Below, in pieces: positions 8,487-16,805 of a DNA stretch of 64,000 nt; the stretch's first letter is position 1, and each line of letters begins with the position of its first letter. Source of the stretch: Geodermatophilus ruber (GTDB lineage: Bacteria; Actinomycetota; Actinomycetes; Mycobacteriales; Geodermatophilaceae); NCBI RefSeq assembly GCF_900114385.1, contig NZ_FOSW01000002.1, forward strand, positions 310,001 through 374,000, in the 5' to 3' direction. Made by a program: the position numbers and the translations under genes. The notes under the pieces are model-generated. The model ran no database searches and was not told the DNA's origin. It was given only the letters and a program-made list of their open reading frames with translations.

Positions 8487-9242
8487 TCAGATGCGGGTGA
8501 ACAGGTAGATCGACACCGCGACGCCGAACACCACGATGAAGACCCGCAGCGGCGTGGTAGGGATGCGGGTGGCCACGCGGGCGCCGAGGAATCCGCCGAG
8601 CAGGCTGGCGGGTGCGGCGACTGCGACCACGGACCACTCCACCGGGCCGAAGATCCCGAAGATGACGAGGGTGACGGTGGCGGTGATCGCCGACAGCGCC
8701 GACTTCAGCGCGTTGGCCAGTTTCAGCCGGTGCAGGCCGACGCCGAGGACCCCGACCAGGATGACGCCCAGCGCGCCGCCGAAGTAGCCGCCGTAGACGG
8801 TGGCGAGGAACAGCGCGACGTAGAGCCAGACCGGGTCCCGTCCTCGTCCGTCGTCCTCGCCGCGCTTCAGCCGGCGGGTGATCAGCGGCTGGACGGCGAG
8901 CAGCAGGCTGGCCAGCAGCACCAGCACGGGGACGGCGACGTCGAAGGCGGCGCTGGGCGTGGTCAGCAGCAGCACGCTGCCCGCGGTGCCGCCGAGCAGG
9001 GCAACGGTGCCGAAGCGCAGCAGCCGCCCGCGCTGGCCGCGGTACTCGGCGCGGAAGCCGAGCACCCCGCCGAGGTAGCCGGGCCACTGGGCGAGCGAGT
9101 TGGTGACGTTCGCGGCCACGGTGCCCAGCCCCAGCGCGACGAGGGTGGGGAAGAGGATCAGCGAGCCGCCGCCGGCGATCGAGTTGATCCCCCCGGCGAC
9201 GAGGGCGACGCCCGCTGCGATGGCCAGGTCGAGGGCGGACAC
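8487..9242 (-). CDS. TauE/SafE family sulfite/anion exporter
   Basis: A 251-residue membrane protein with two clusters of hydrophobic helices (about eight in total) and the glycine-rich signatures of the TauE/SafE (DUF81) family, such as GGINSIAGGGSLILFP near the N-terminus and GGYFGGALGVI in the second half. Members export sulfite, sulfoacetate or related anions across the cytoplasmic membrane. The GTG at 9242 places the first helix at residue 4 onward. The open frame continues to 9932, but that part is antisense to the deacetylase gene. The gene is divergent to the PIG-L deacetylase (91 bases apart). Confidence 0.88.
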   Translation of the reverse strand: MSALDLAIAAGVALVAGGINSIAGGGSLILFPTLVALGLGTVAANVTNSLAQWPGYLGGVLGFRAEYRGQRGRLLRFGTVALLGGTAGSVLLLTTPSAAFDVAVPVLVLLASLLLAVQPLITRRLKRGEDDGRGRDPVWLYVALFLATVYGGYFGGALGVILVGVLGVGLHRLKLANALKSALSAITATVTLVIFGIFGPVEWSVVAVAAPASLLGGFLGARVATRIPTTPLRVFIVVFGVAVSIYLFTRI

Positions 9243-9320
9243 GACCGGTGAGCCTACGGTGACCTGGGGGAACGGCCGGCTTTCTGCCCTGACCGGGCTC
9301 CCGGGCGTCGGCCTGCGGGG

Positions 9321-9326
9321 CAGACT
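9321..9326 (+). promoter_or_regulatory. -10-like CAGACT, probable leaderless start of the deacetylase gene
   Basis: CAGACT followed by exactly 6 bases and the ATG at 9333. The same core (AGACT) with the same spacing occurs before the regulator at 32855. No Shine-Dalgarno sequence precedes the ATG. Confidence 0.4.
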
Positions 9327-9332
9327 GCGCGC

Positions 9333-10055
9333 ATGCCCCCTGTCCCCATGCCCGACGACTGGCAGCGCGCTCTGGTCGTCGCCGCCCATCCCGATGACAT
9401 CGAGTACGGGGCCGCGGCTGCCGTCGCCACCTGGACCGCTGCCGGCAAGGAGGTCCACTACCTGCTGGCCACCCGCGGCGAGGCGGGCATCGCCGGGCTC
9501 TCCCCGGCCGAGGCCGGACCGCTGCGTGAGGAGGAGGAGCGACGCTCGGCGGCCGTCGTCGGGGTGTCGGAGGTGGAGTTCCTCGACCACCGCGACGGCG
9601 TGCTGGAGGCCGGGCTGGGGCTCCGCCGGGACCTCGCCGCGGCGATCCGCCGGCACCGGCCCGAGCTGGTGGTCACCATGTGGGGCGGCGACACCTGGAC
9701 GCCGCCGGGGGTCACCCCCGGGTACGTCAACTCGGCCGACCACCGAGCGCTCACCCGCAGCGTGCTCGACGCGGTCGCCGACGCCGCCAACGAGTGGATC
9801 TTCCCCGACCTCACCGAGCCCAGGTGGGCGGGCGTGCAGTACATCGCGGTGCACTCGGTCGACCCGGAGCCGCCGCACGTCGTGGACGTGACCGTCGGCG
9901 TGGAGAAGGCCGTCGCGTCGCTGACCGAGCATCGCCGCTACCTGGAGGCGCTGTCGGACGAGCCGGTCGAGGAGCAGGCACGTCGACAGATCGACATGGC
10001 GACCCTGGCCGAGGACGGCGGGCGGCGGGTCGGCTTCCGGCTCTACTGGGGTTGA
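9333..10055 (+). CDS. PIG-L/LmbE family deacetylase
   Basis: A 240-residue zinc-dependent N-acetyl-glycosyl deacetylase family protein. The zinc site motif AHPDD is at residues 18-22 and the third ligand block SADHRAL (Asp136, His137) is present. Actinobacterial members include MshB (mycothiol synthesis) and Mca (mycothiol-conjugate amidase), but this protein is shorter than both (~290-300) and lacks neighbouring mycothiol genes, so it may act on another amidated sugar or a natural product. The likely promoter gives a leaderless mRNA. It ends just upstream of the RNase P RNA gene. Confidence 0.88.
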   Translation: MPPVPMPDDWQRALVVAAHPDDIEYGAAAAVATWTAAGKEVHYLLATRGEAGIAGLSPAEAGPLREEEERRSAAVVGVSEVEFLDHRDGVLEAGLGLRRDLAAAIRRHRPELVVTMWGGDTWTPPGVTPGYVNSADHRALTRSVLDAVADAANEWIFPDLTEPRWAGVQYIAVHSVDPEPPHVVDVTVGVEKAVASLTEHRRYLEALSDEPVEEQARRQIDMATLAEDGGRRVGFRLYWG

Positions 10056-10106
10056 CGGCCGGCTGCTCGCCGCGGCCTATCGGGAACCGACCGGCAGCAC
10101 GGTCTC

Positions 10107-10112
10107 TAGACT
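10107..10112 (+). promoter_or_regulatory. -10 element TAGACT of the RNase P RNA gene
   Basis: TAGACT lies about 8 bases before the predicted 5' end of the RNA at about 10121. The region 17 bases upstream has no good TTGACA match. Confidence 0.55.
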
Positions 10113-10120
10113 GGGCGGCA

Positions 10121-10534
10121 CGACGGACGAGTCGGCCGGGCGGTCGCGTCGGCGGGGGAGACCCCGCCGCCGAGGAACGTCCGGGCTCCACAGGGCAGGG
10201 TGGTCGCTAACGGCGACCCGGGGTGACCCGCGGGACAGTGCCACAGAGAACAGACCGCCAGCGGCTCGCCGCTGGTAAGGGTGAAACGGCGGTGTAAGAG
10301 ACCACCGCACACCGGGTGACCGGTGTGGCTCGGTAAACCCCACCCGGAGCAAGGTCAAGAAGGGACGGCGGTTCGCCGCCGTCCTGCGCAGGCGATCGAG
10401 GGCTGCCCGCCCGATGCCTGCGGGTAGACCGCTGGAGCCTGCCGGCAACGGCAGGCCTAGATGGATGACCGCCCATCGGGAGGCCGTGAGGCGCCCGTGG
10501 ACAGAACCCGGCGTACAGGCCGACTCGTCCGTCG
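10121..10534 (+). ncRNA. rnpB: RNase P RNA (type A)
   Basis: About 414 bases forming the catalytic RNA of RNase P, which matures tRNA 5' ends. Conserved blocks are readable in order: GAGGAACGTCCGGGCTCC (P3/P4 start), a GGTGACCCGCGG-type segment, AGTGCCACAGAGAACAGACC, AAGGGTGAAACGGCGG, GTAAGAGACCACCG, CCTAGATGGATGACCGCC and ACAGAACCCGGCGTACAGGC. The terminal helix P1 pairs 10121-10137 perfectly with 10518-10534 (17 base pairs), which sets the boundaries to within a few bases. All long ORFs over this stretch on either strand are spurious. Length agrees with other actinobacterial type A RNAs. Confidence 0.96.
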
Positions 10535-10810
10535 CCCGCCGCTGGCCTGCGGAAACGTCGTCAGAGGTGGGTGTCAGTCCGCGCGGAGTCAACAACTTCG
10601 CGAAGGGCGGCGTCCACCGCGGCCCGTGTCCGGTCGTCCGAGTCGGGGCAGTCCCCGGGAGGCCATCGGGACGCTGCCGATCCGGTTCCCGCCGCCCTCC
10701 GGCAGGCGCATCCCCGACCGGCCGTGCCGAGCGAAGACCGGCCGGACCGATGAGATCGTCCGCGCCCGCCGGTCCGAGCTCCCGGACCGAGTCGTGGATC
10801 GGGAGGACGC

Positions 10811-11377
10811 ATGCGGAAGATCGTCGTGCACATGATGCTGTCGCTGGACGGCTACTTCGAGGGGCCGGACCGCGACCTGAGCTGGCACCTCGTCGACGAG
10901 GAGCTGCACGCGCACTTCAACGAGCAGCTCGCGACCAACAGCGCTTTCGTGGAGGGCCGGGTCTCCTACGAGCTCATGGAAGCGGTCTGGCCGACCGCCG
11001 ACCAGAACCCGGACTCCCCGCCGACCATGCGCGAGTTCGCCGGCATCTGGCGGGCGGTGCCGAAGATCGTGTTCTCCCGCACGCTGCAGGAGGTCGGCCC
11101 CAACGCCTCGCTGCGGGCAGCGGTGGACGTCGACGAGATCCGTGCACTGAAGCAGCGGCCCGGCGGGGACATGACGCTCGGCGGGGTCGACCTGGCCGAG
11201 ACCTTCCGCCGACTGGACCTGGTCGACGAGTACCGGCTCTACGTCAACCCGGTCGTCATCGGCCGCGGTCGACGGCTGTTCGAGACCGCCGACAACCCGA
11301 CCGACCTGGAGCTGGTGGAGAACCGGCGGTTCGGCAACGGTGTCGTCCTGCTGCGCTACGCCGTCCGGCGGCCCTAG
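10811..11377 (+). CDS. Dihydrofolate reductase family protein (RibD C-terminal domain)
   Basis: A 188-residue single-domain protein of the DHFR/RibD-C superfamily. Visible features are the N-terminal strand and loop RKIVVHMMLSLDGYFEGP, the central G-R-x-SYE element (EGRVSYELM) and the C-terminal PVVIGRGRRLF block. Such stand-alone proteins are common in actinobacteria and bind NADPH; substrates are mostly unknown, and true folate reduction is unlikely. ATG at 10811 has GGGAGGA 5-6 bases upstream. The gap of about 270 bases between the RNase P RNA and this gene has no gene I can support. Confidence 0.85.
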   Translation: MRKIVVHMMLSLDGYFEGPDRDLSWHLVDEELHAHFNEQLATNSAFVEGRVSYELMEAVWPTADQNPDSPPTMREFAGIWRAVPKIVFSRTLQEVGPNASLRAAVDVDEIRALKQRPGGDMTLGGVDLAETFRRLDLVDEYRLYVNPVVIGRGRRLFETADNPTDLELVENRRFGNGVVLLRYAVRRP

Positions 11378-11527
11378 GTGTCGACGTCGAGCGGTCCGAG
11401 CAAGACACGTGGGGCGTCTGGAAGCACGTGGCCGTCCGCGCCCGGCCCACCGTGACGATGAGCGGCCCACCCAAGGGCCTCCCCGTTCCGACCCGCGCCG
11501 GGGACGGTTCTCGGTCACGATGGAGTC

Positions 11528-11962
11528 ATGGCTGAGACGACGAACTCACCCGAGCTCCACCCGGTCACCGAGGAGCTCGCATCCGGCAAGAACTTCGCTG
11601 CGGTGACCACCATGCTGCCGAGCGGGCAGTTCCAGACGGGGATCATGTGGGTCGGGACCCGCGACGGATCGGTGGTGCTGAACACCGAGACCCATCGCAA
11701 GAGGTTCGAGAACGTTCAACGCGATCCGCGCATCACGGTGATGATCCGGGACGAGAACGACCCGTACCGCTACGCCGAGGTGCGGGGTGAGGTCACCGGC
11801 ATCACGACCGGGCCCGAGGCGCGCGAGCACATCGACGAACTCTCACGCAAGTACACCGGGCAGGACTATCCGCCGGACGCGATCAAGTCCGAACGGGTCA
11901 TCCTGCAGGTCACGCCGCGCCGTCAGACGATCATCGACCAGAACAAGGACACCAGCGACTGA
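11528..11962 (+). CDS. PPOX-class F420-dependent oxidoreductase
   Basis: A 144-residue split-beta-barrel protein of the pyridoxamine-phosphate-oxidase-like superfamily. The pattern FAAVTTMLPSGQFQTGIMWV, then LNTETHRKRFENVQRDPRITV and YAEVRGEV, matches the small F420-binding actinobacterial members rather than FMN enzymes. It probably uses reduced F420 to reduce an unidentified cytosolic substrate. A second, different family member lies at 45.1 kb and an F420-linked reductase at 18.9 kb. The ATG at 11528 is preceded by CACGAT and 6 bases, so it may be leaderless. Confidence 0.87.
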   Translation: MAETTNSPELHPVTEELASGKNFAAVTTMLPSGQFQTGIMWVGTRDGSVVLNTETHRKRFENVQRDPRITVMIRDENDPYRYAEVRGEVTGITTGPEAREHIDELSRKYTGQDYPPDAIKSERVILQVTPRRQTIIDQNKDTSD

Positions 11963-12152
11963 GATCCTCCGCATCCAGCCAGCCGGGTCACCGGGAGACG
12001 CGCACCTCCTCGAGGTCGAGCCGCAGCACCGGCCGGTCGGCGGCGCCGAACCGGCTCGGGGGCGGGTGCGGTGGCACGATCGACGGCGCTCGGCGCCCTC
12101 AGCGACGCGAACACCGCCGCGGCGATCAGCGCGTCGGGCGTGGGACCGCTCG

Positions 12153-12659
12153 TCAGTCGCCAGGCACCGCGAAGTCGCCCAGCGTCGCCGCACCCGGTTC
12201 GAGCGCGGCGAACGGCGGGGCGGGGAGGAACACGGCGACGGCGCCGGTCCGGAACCCCGCTCGGGCGTCGCGCCGGGCCGTGGGGCTGCCCTGACCGTCG
12301 TCGAGGGCGCCGGCCAGCTCCGCGAGCGACGGGTTGTGGCCCACGACGGCCAGGGTCGTGACCTCCTCGGGGGTCTCCCGGATGGCCGCGAGCAGCGAGT
12401 CGAGCGAGTTGTCGTAGATGCGCGCATCGACGATGGGTTGCGGGCCCGCCGCCAGCGCTGCGCTCGCCTGCTCCCAGGTCTGCGCCGCCCGGCGGGCGGG
12501 GGAGACGAGCACCCGGTCGGGCGTCAGCCCCGCCTGCGCGAGCCAGGTCCCGAGCGCCGCGGCGTGCCGGGCGCCGGGCTCGGTCAGCGGACGGTCCACG
12601 TCCACCGGGCCGTGGGCGGCCTGGGCGTGGCGGATCAGCAGGAGTCGGCGGGGCTGCAC
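12153..12659 (-). CDS. SixA-like histidine phosphatase
   Basis: A 168-residue protein of the histidine phosphatase superfamily, SixA branch. The catalytic RHA motif is at residues 10-12 (LLLIRHAQAAHG), the second Arg lies in PARRAAQT, and the distal His is in GHNPSL (His108). E. coli SixA dephosphorylates phosphohistidine in phosphotransfer proteins; actinobacterial relatives often have unknown targets. GTG start at 12659 is preceded on the minus strand by CAGACT and 6 bases, again a possible leaderless arrangement. Confidence 0.88.
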   Translation of the reverse strand: MQPRRLLLIRHAQAAHGPVDVDRPLTEPGARHAAALGTWLAQAGLTPDRVLVSPARRAAQTWEQASAALAAGPQPIVDARIYDNSLDSLLAAIRETPEEVTTLAVVGHNPSLAELAGALDDGQGSPTARRDARAGFRTGAVAVFLPAPPFAALEPGAATLGDFAVPGD

Positions 12660-12779
12660 GGGGCGAGTCTGGCAGCCCGCCGTGCGCCGCTCAGCTGGCA
12701 GCGGATCCGCCTCAGCCCACCGAGGGGTGAGGAGATCACCGTGACGCGCGCCGACGGGTGGGCAACACCGCTGAGCTGG

Positions 12780-12992
12780 TCAGGCGCAGCGGCGGCCGGC
12801 GCGGCGGGCCAGCTCCTGCGCGCGGGCGCGCTCCCGGCACTCGGGGCAGAAGCAGCGGTGCCCCTCGTCGAACAGGCGCACCAGTTCGGCCGCGAACGAG
12901 GTGCGCTCGGCCGGCAGGGGTGATCGCAGGGCTGGTGACCGCCGGCGGGGTCCTCGCCGGTGGACCAGCGGGTGGGCCGACTGCGCAGGCAT
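12780..12992 (-). CDS. Small CxCxxC protein, function unknown
   Basis: A 70-residue basic protein with a helical second half and a cysteine cluster CFCPEC near residue 49, suggesting metal binding by a small zinc knuckle (only three close cysteines plus a nearby His and a C-terminal Cys). The ATG at 12992 has a strong purine-rich site (GAGGAGGGGGAG, 5 bases upstream), which is the main reason to call it real. A perfect 8-base-pair hairpin (13009-13016 with 13020-13027) lies just upstream in its leader. I do not recognise the family. Confidence 0.55.
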   Translation of the reverse strand: MPAQSAHPLVHRRGPRRRSPALRSPLPAERTSFAAELVRLFDEGHRCFCPECRERARAQELARRAGRRCA

Positions 12993-13216
12993 GTCGCTCC
13001 CCCTCCTCGGGCCCGCTCCGCGGGCCCCTCGTGGCTTCCTTCTCCGACATCCGCATGCTCGTCGGCGGGTCCGACAGTTCCCGGCGCCCGGATCCGGCCG
13101 GGGTGTGAGGGCACGGACGGTGGGTAGGCGGCCAGGGACGGGAGCCGTCGGCCGGCAGGTCGACGGCGTGCAGACATCGCCTGAGCCCCGCGCCGGGCAC
13201 CGAGGAGCAGGTGTCG

Positions 13217-13444
13217 ATGACCACGCAGAAGAAGCCCAGCCCCGAGGCGCTGGACAACGTCACCGAGGACAACATCCACACCCGGGCGCAGCTGCTGCCC
13301 GAGGAGGAGGCGGTCGCCGGCAGCGGTATGGAGGAGGTCGCGGCCGAGACGATCCTCGCCGAGTCCGAGGAGCGGACCGTGCACCCCGACCCGGACGACG
13401 CGCAGGGCGGGCACCGCACGTCCGCCGAGACCGCGGAGCCCTGA
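13217..13444 (+). CDS. Small acidic hypothetical protein
   Basis: A 75-residue, very acidic and probably disordered protein rich in Glu, Asp and Ala, with no cysteines and no hydrophobic core. GAGGAG about 9 bases before the ATG at 13217 supports translation; a GTG at 13211 is a less likely start because it is too close to that site. It sits among other small stress-type proteins (ChaB-domain gene at 13.7 kb). I do not recognise a domain. Confidence 0.6.
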   Translation: MTTQKKPSPEALDNVTEDNIHTRAQLLPEEEAVAGSGMEEVAAETILAESEERTVHPDPDDAQGGHRTSAETAEP

Positions 13445-13469
13445 CCGCGCCGCACGAGCACCCGGCGGC

Positions 13470-13665
13470 CGTCCTACCGGATCGGTGAGCGACTGTGCGT
13501 GCGCAGCGCGGTCACCCGGGTGGGCACCTCGACGTTCACCGTGCGCCGGGAGCCGGTGCGGACGACCGCGCCGACGTGGTGATGGTCCTGTTCGACCTCG
13601 CCGCGGACATCAGCCGCCCGATCACCGACGCCGAGCGGGCGTACTCGACCAGCTACCTGAACTGA
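13470..13665 (+). pseudogene. Frameshifted remnant of a thioesterase (4HBT/PaaI-like) gene
   Basis: Frame one reads RIGERLCVRSAVTRVGTS and on to RREPVR, then a second frame takes over with DVVMVLFDLAADISRPI and ends TDAERAYSTSYLN before TGA at 13663-13665. Together these look like the last two beta strands and C-terminal tail of a hotdog-fold acyl-CoA thioesterase. A small indel around 13555 breaks the frame, and the N-terminal half with the active site is missing. Confidence 0.5.
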
Positions 13666-13705
13666 GCAGCCCCGGGAACGCCGCCCGGCCACGAGAGGAG
13701 AGGAC

Positions 13706-14131
13706 GTGCCCAAGACCACGAAGAGCGGCGACGCGAAGCAGGACGAGATCCCGAGCACCCTGCAGCGCTCCGACGAGAAGGCGCAGCGGACCTACGCCAA
13801 GGCGCACGACTCCGCGATGGAGTCCTACGACGACGAGCAGCGGGCCAACCAGACCGCCTGGGCCGCGGTGAAGCACACGCACGAGAAGGTCGGCGACCAC
13901 TGGGAGCCGAAGGACGAGAAGGGGCCCAGCGATGCGCAGGCCGAGGGCGGCCGCGGGACGAACCGGGAGACCAACGGCGGCGTCGACGCCAACGCCGCCA
14001 AGGAGCACCTCTACGACCTGGCCAAGCAGGCCGGCATCGAGGGGCGTTCGAACATGACCAAGGAGGAGCTGGTCGACGCGCTCCGGAAGAGCAACGACCG
14101 GGAGACCCGCAAGGCGCGCGAGGGGAAGTAG
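13706..14131 (+). CDS. ChaB and Rho-N-like domain protein
   Basis: A 141-residue hydrophilic protein. Residues about 12-65 match the ChaB domain (IPSTLQRSDEKAQRTYAKAHDSA, then an AWAAVKH helix), and the C-terminal 40 residues (LYDLAKQAGIEGRSNMTKEEL) resemble a Rho-N/SAP-like helical motif that can bind nucleic acid. Such proteins are common in actinobacteria and have been linked to stress and spore-like states; no biochemical role is established. Start GTG at 13706 has an AGAGGAGAGGA site directly upstream. A hairpin follows the stop. Confidence 0.85.
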   Translation: MPKTTKSGDAKQDEIPSTLQRSDEKAQRTYAKAHDSAMESYDDEQRANQTAWAAVKHTHEKVGDHWEPKDEKGPSDAQAEGGRGTNRETNGGVDANAAKEHLYDLAKQAGIEGRSNMTKEELVDALRKSNDRETRKAREGK

Positions 14132-14132
14132 T

Positions 14133-14202
14133 CCGCTGGTCCAGCGGTGCTCCATCGCCCACGTCGGGGTGTTCGTGCTCAGTGCCGTCGTGGCGATGGA
14201 GC
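14133..14202. terminator. Hairpins between convergent ChaB and M24 peptidase genes
   Basis: A short hairpin CCGCTG-GTC-CAGCGG (14133-14147) is followed by an 11-base-pair stem, GCTCCATCGCC (14149-14159) with GGCGATGGAGC (14192-14202), around a 32-base loop. They occupy the whole gap between two convergent genes. Confidence 0.5.
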
Positions 14203-14212
14203 GCAGAGCAGG

Positions 14213-15526
14213 TCAGGAGCCGCGGACCAGCAGCAGCTCGGTCTGCCGGTCGCCGAGGTAGCGCACACCCGTCTCGGTCAGCACGATGCCCTCCTCCAGG
14301 GCCATCCGCACCGGCTGGCCGCCCCACTCGGGCACCGACACCGTGACGCTGAGCTCCAGTGCGTAGACGGTGTCGGGGTGCAGCAGGCGGTCACCGGCGC
14401 CCGGGACACCGCCCTGGTCGTCCCACCGGCCGATCGCCGGGCCGGCACCGTGCCCGTGCACGCCGATGGGGTGCGAGTAGATGACGCCGTCGATCCCCTC
14501 GGCCGCCGCGCCCGCGCGGGCGGCGGCGAGCACCTCGTTGCCGGTGCGGCCGACGACCAGCTCCGTCGTGGTGAGGTCCTGCAGCCGGGTGCCGACCGCC
14601 AGCGCGCGCCGCAGGCCGGCCGGGGCGTCGGCCTCGCCCGGCCGCAGCACGTAGCCGGTGCGCTGGACGTCGGCCTTCAGCCCCAGGCTGGACAGCCCGA
14701 CGTCGCAGTGCAGCAGGTCGCCCGGCAGCACCGGGGCGTCGTACGGGACGGCGGGCAGCAGGACGCCGCACTCCTCGACCGGGGCCACCCCGGCGCGCTG
14801 GACATCGACCATCGGGTGGAACCACGGGGCGACCCCGAGGTCGGTCAGGCGCTGCCGGATCCACCACGCCAGGTCGGCCGCGGTCGTCGTGCCGACGGTG
14901 AGGACGGCGGGCGACCACGCCTCGGCCACGACCTCGTCCACCAGCCGGTTGAGCGGGTGGAGGGCGGCGACCTCCTCCGGCAGCCGCGTCTCCAGCCAGC
15001 CCACCGCGAGCTCCTCGGCCGACACCAGCCGGTCGGCGTAGGGGCCCAGCACCGCGGTGAGCTCCTGGTGGTCGGTGTGGGACAGCCCGTCGGCCAGCGC
15101 GAAGGAGGCCGAGACGTCGATGCCGATCCGCCGCGGGTCGGCCTGCGCCACCATGCGGCGCACCTCTGCCCACTGGGACTCCTCGGCCGGCAGCACGCTC
15201 CCCTCCCCGGGGGACCAGGCGGGGAGGAACTGGCCGACCGGGTAGCGGGAGACCGCGGCGGCGGTGACGCCGTCGTCGCTGCGGTGCAGGACGAGGATCG
15301 TGCGCCGCCGGGCCGACAGCCAGGTGGCCGGCAGCAGCGTGCCGAGCACCGGGTCCTCGTTGTCCTCCCGCCCCACGATCAGCCACAGGTCGATGCCGGC
15401 GCGGTCCATGAGGCCGGGCAGCAGGTCGAGGATGCGCTGGGTCAGCCAGCGGTCGCGGACATCGGCCTGCTCGCGCAGCGGGAGCGGCATGGTACGGGCC
15501 GGGTCCGGCGGCGCGATGAGCGTCAT
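14213..15526 (-). CDS. M24 family metallopeptidase (Xaa-Pro aminopeptidase-like)
   Basis: A 437-residue protein with a creatinase-type N-terminal domain (to about residue 190) and a C-terminal pita-bread catalytic domain. The two metal-binding Asp residues appear with standard spacing (DVGLSSLGLKADV), the His in SHPIGVHGHGAGP, and the two Glu in LELSVTVSVPEW and EEGIVLTE. It should be a cytosolic dinuclear-metal peptidase removing residues next to proline. Start ATG at 15526 has no clear ribosome site; a downstream ATG is less likely because it would remove the first conserved helix. Diguanylate cyclase gene is 56 bases upstream. Confidence 0.88.
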   Translation of the reverse strand: MTLIAPPDPARTMPLPLREQADVRDRWLTQRILDLLPGLMDRAGIDLWLIVGREDNEDPVLGTLLPATWLSARRRTILVLHRSDDGVTAAAVSRYPVGQFLPAWSPGEGSVLPAEESQWAEVRRMVAQADPRRIGIDVSASFALADGLSHTDHQELTAVLGPYADRLVSAEELAVGWLETRLPEEVAALHPLNRLVDEVVAEAWSPAVLTVGTTTAADLAWWIRQRLTDLGVAPWFHPMVDVQRAGVAPVEECGVLLPAVPYDAPVLPGDLLHCDVGLSSLGLKADVQRTGYVLRPGEADAPAGLRRALAVGTRLQDLTTTELVVGRTGNEVLAAARAGAAAEGIDGVIYSHPIGVHGHGAGPAIGRWDDQGGVPGAGDRLLHPDTVYALELSVTVSVPEWGGQPVRMALEEGIVLTETGVRYLGDRQTELLLVRGS

Positions 15527-15582
15527 GCGAACAGGGAAGCAGAGAACCGGCGTTCCCACCGGGCGAACGCAGGAGCCGAGGG

Positions 15583-16728
15583 TCAGGCCGGCTCTCCCGT
15601 GGCAGGGCCCGGCAGCGGCAGGTCGCTCGGCCGGCGCACGTTGCGCTGACGGGGGACGACGGCGGCCACCCGGTCCCGACCGGCCTGCTTGGCTTCGTAC
15701 ATGGCGCCGTCGGCCCGGTCGATCAGCCGCCACATGGCATCGGCGGCGTCCTCCCCGTCGACCGGCCGGGCCAGCGCGATGCCGATCGACGCCGTCACCG
15801 AGTGGCCGCCCTCGGTGCGACTGGCCGAGACCGCCCGCCGCAGCCGCTCGGCCAGCCGGCCCGCCTCGACGGAGTCGCTGACCAGGCCGAGCACGAGCAG
15901 CTCCTCGCCGCCGAGCCGGGCCAGGACGTCCGTGGGGCGCACCACGGCCGACAGGGACGTCGCGACCGCTCGGAGCACCGCGTCGCCGGCGGCGTGCCCG
16001 TGGGCATCGTTGAGCTGCTTGAAGTGGTCGAGGTCGAGCACCATCGCGGCCAGGCAGGAGCCGTCGCGGCGGGCCTGCCGCCACATCCGGGGTGCCAGCT
16101 CGGTCAGATAGCGGCGGTTGGCCAGTCCGGTGAGCGGGTCCGCGTGCGACAGCGCCTGGGTCGCGGCCAGCAGTCGCTGCACCCGGCGGCGCAGGATGAA
16201 CACGCCCAGGCAGCCCGAGTTGAGCACACCCGCGCTGATGGCCACCTGGAGGGCCACCAGCAGCAGGCCGTCGTAGGTGTGGGCGAACGCGACGGTGCTG
16301 GCCGCCACCGTGGCCAGCATGTTCACCGCGACCATCCACGGCCCGAGGAACCAGGCGGCGACGAAGGACGGGAACAGCATCAGCAGCGGCGTCGCGTGCT
16401 CCGGTTCGGACATGCTGAGGGCGACGATGACGTAGACGAGGTCCCCGAGGAGCACGAGCCCGAAGGTGGGCCAGCGCCCGGCCCGCTGGCGCACGGCCAG
16501 GAGCACGGCGATCAGCAGGGAGACCAGCATCGTCACGGCGTAGACGACGCGCGGGACGCCCTCGTGCAAGCTGCCGTCGATGAACAGGTTCACCGACCCG
16601 ACCAGCCCACCGAGGAAGGTCAGCGCGGCCAGGGCCCGGGCGGCCATCTGGTGCTCCGCCCCCCGGCTCGCCGCCGTGTCGGACACCCGGGCCGGCACGC
16701 CGGCCCGCTCGAACAGCCCCCCGCTCAC
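15583..16728 (-). CDS. Membrane-anchored diguanylate cyclase (GGDEF domain)
   Basis: A 381-residue protein with six hydrophobic segments (about residues 28-180) followed by a GGDEF domain that makes cyclic di-GMP. The active motif is GGEEL (273-277) and the RxxD product-inhibition site (RPTD, 264-267) sits exactly 5 residues before it, so feedback inhibition is expected. The DPLTGLANRR opening of the domain is intact. The N-terminal membrane sensor is not of a named type (neither MASE1 nor CHASE). Start GTG 16728 is uncertain: an ATG at residue 28 has a better purine-rich site (GGGGGGCGGAG). Confidence 0.9.
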   Translation of the reverse strand: MSGGLFERAGVPARVSDTAASRGAEHQMAARALAALTFLGGLVGSVNLFIDGSLHEGVPRVVYAVTMLVSLLIAVLLAVRQRAGRWPTFGLVLLGDLVYVIVALSMSEPEHATPLLMLFPSFVAAWFLGPWMVAVNMLATVAASTVAFAHTYDGLLLVALQVAISAGVLNSGCLGVFILRRRVQRLLAATQALSHADPLTGLANRRYLTELAPRMWRQARRDGSCLAAMVLDLDHFKQLNDAHGHAAGDAVLRAVATSLSAVVRPTDVLARLGGEELLVLGLVSDSVEAGRLAERLRRAVSASRTEGGHSVTASIGIALARPVDGEDAADAMWRLIDRADGAMYEAKQAGRDRVAAVVPRQRNVRRPSDLPLPGPATGEPA

Positions 16729-16805
16729 GCGCGCAGCATGCCGTACCGACCGGTTCCGTTGGGGGCTCCGACGCGTCCCTACCCTCCGTCACCGGACCGC
16801 AGCGG

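Noticed and set aside
10077..10595. Several frames up to 172 codons on both strands over 10.1-10.6 kb
   Set aside because: They lie on the RNase P RNA gene, whose conserved blocks and 17-base-pair terminal helix explain the sequence.
10561..10833. Minus-strand 90-codon frame after the RNase P RNA gene
   Set aside because: The last 30 residues look protein-like but the rest is Arg/Gly-rich, it overlaps the start of the DHFR-like gene, and it has no ribosome site.
11988..12110. Minus-strand frame ending RFGAADRPVLRLDLEEVRVSR, like the tail of a real protein
   Set aside because: Too short to assign to a family; interrupted by a stop about 35 codons upstream. It may be another decayed gene but I cannot support a call.
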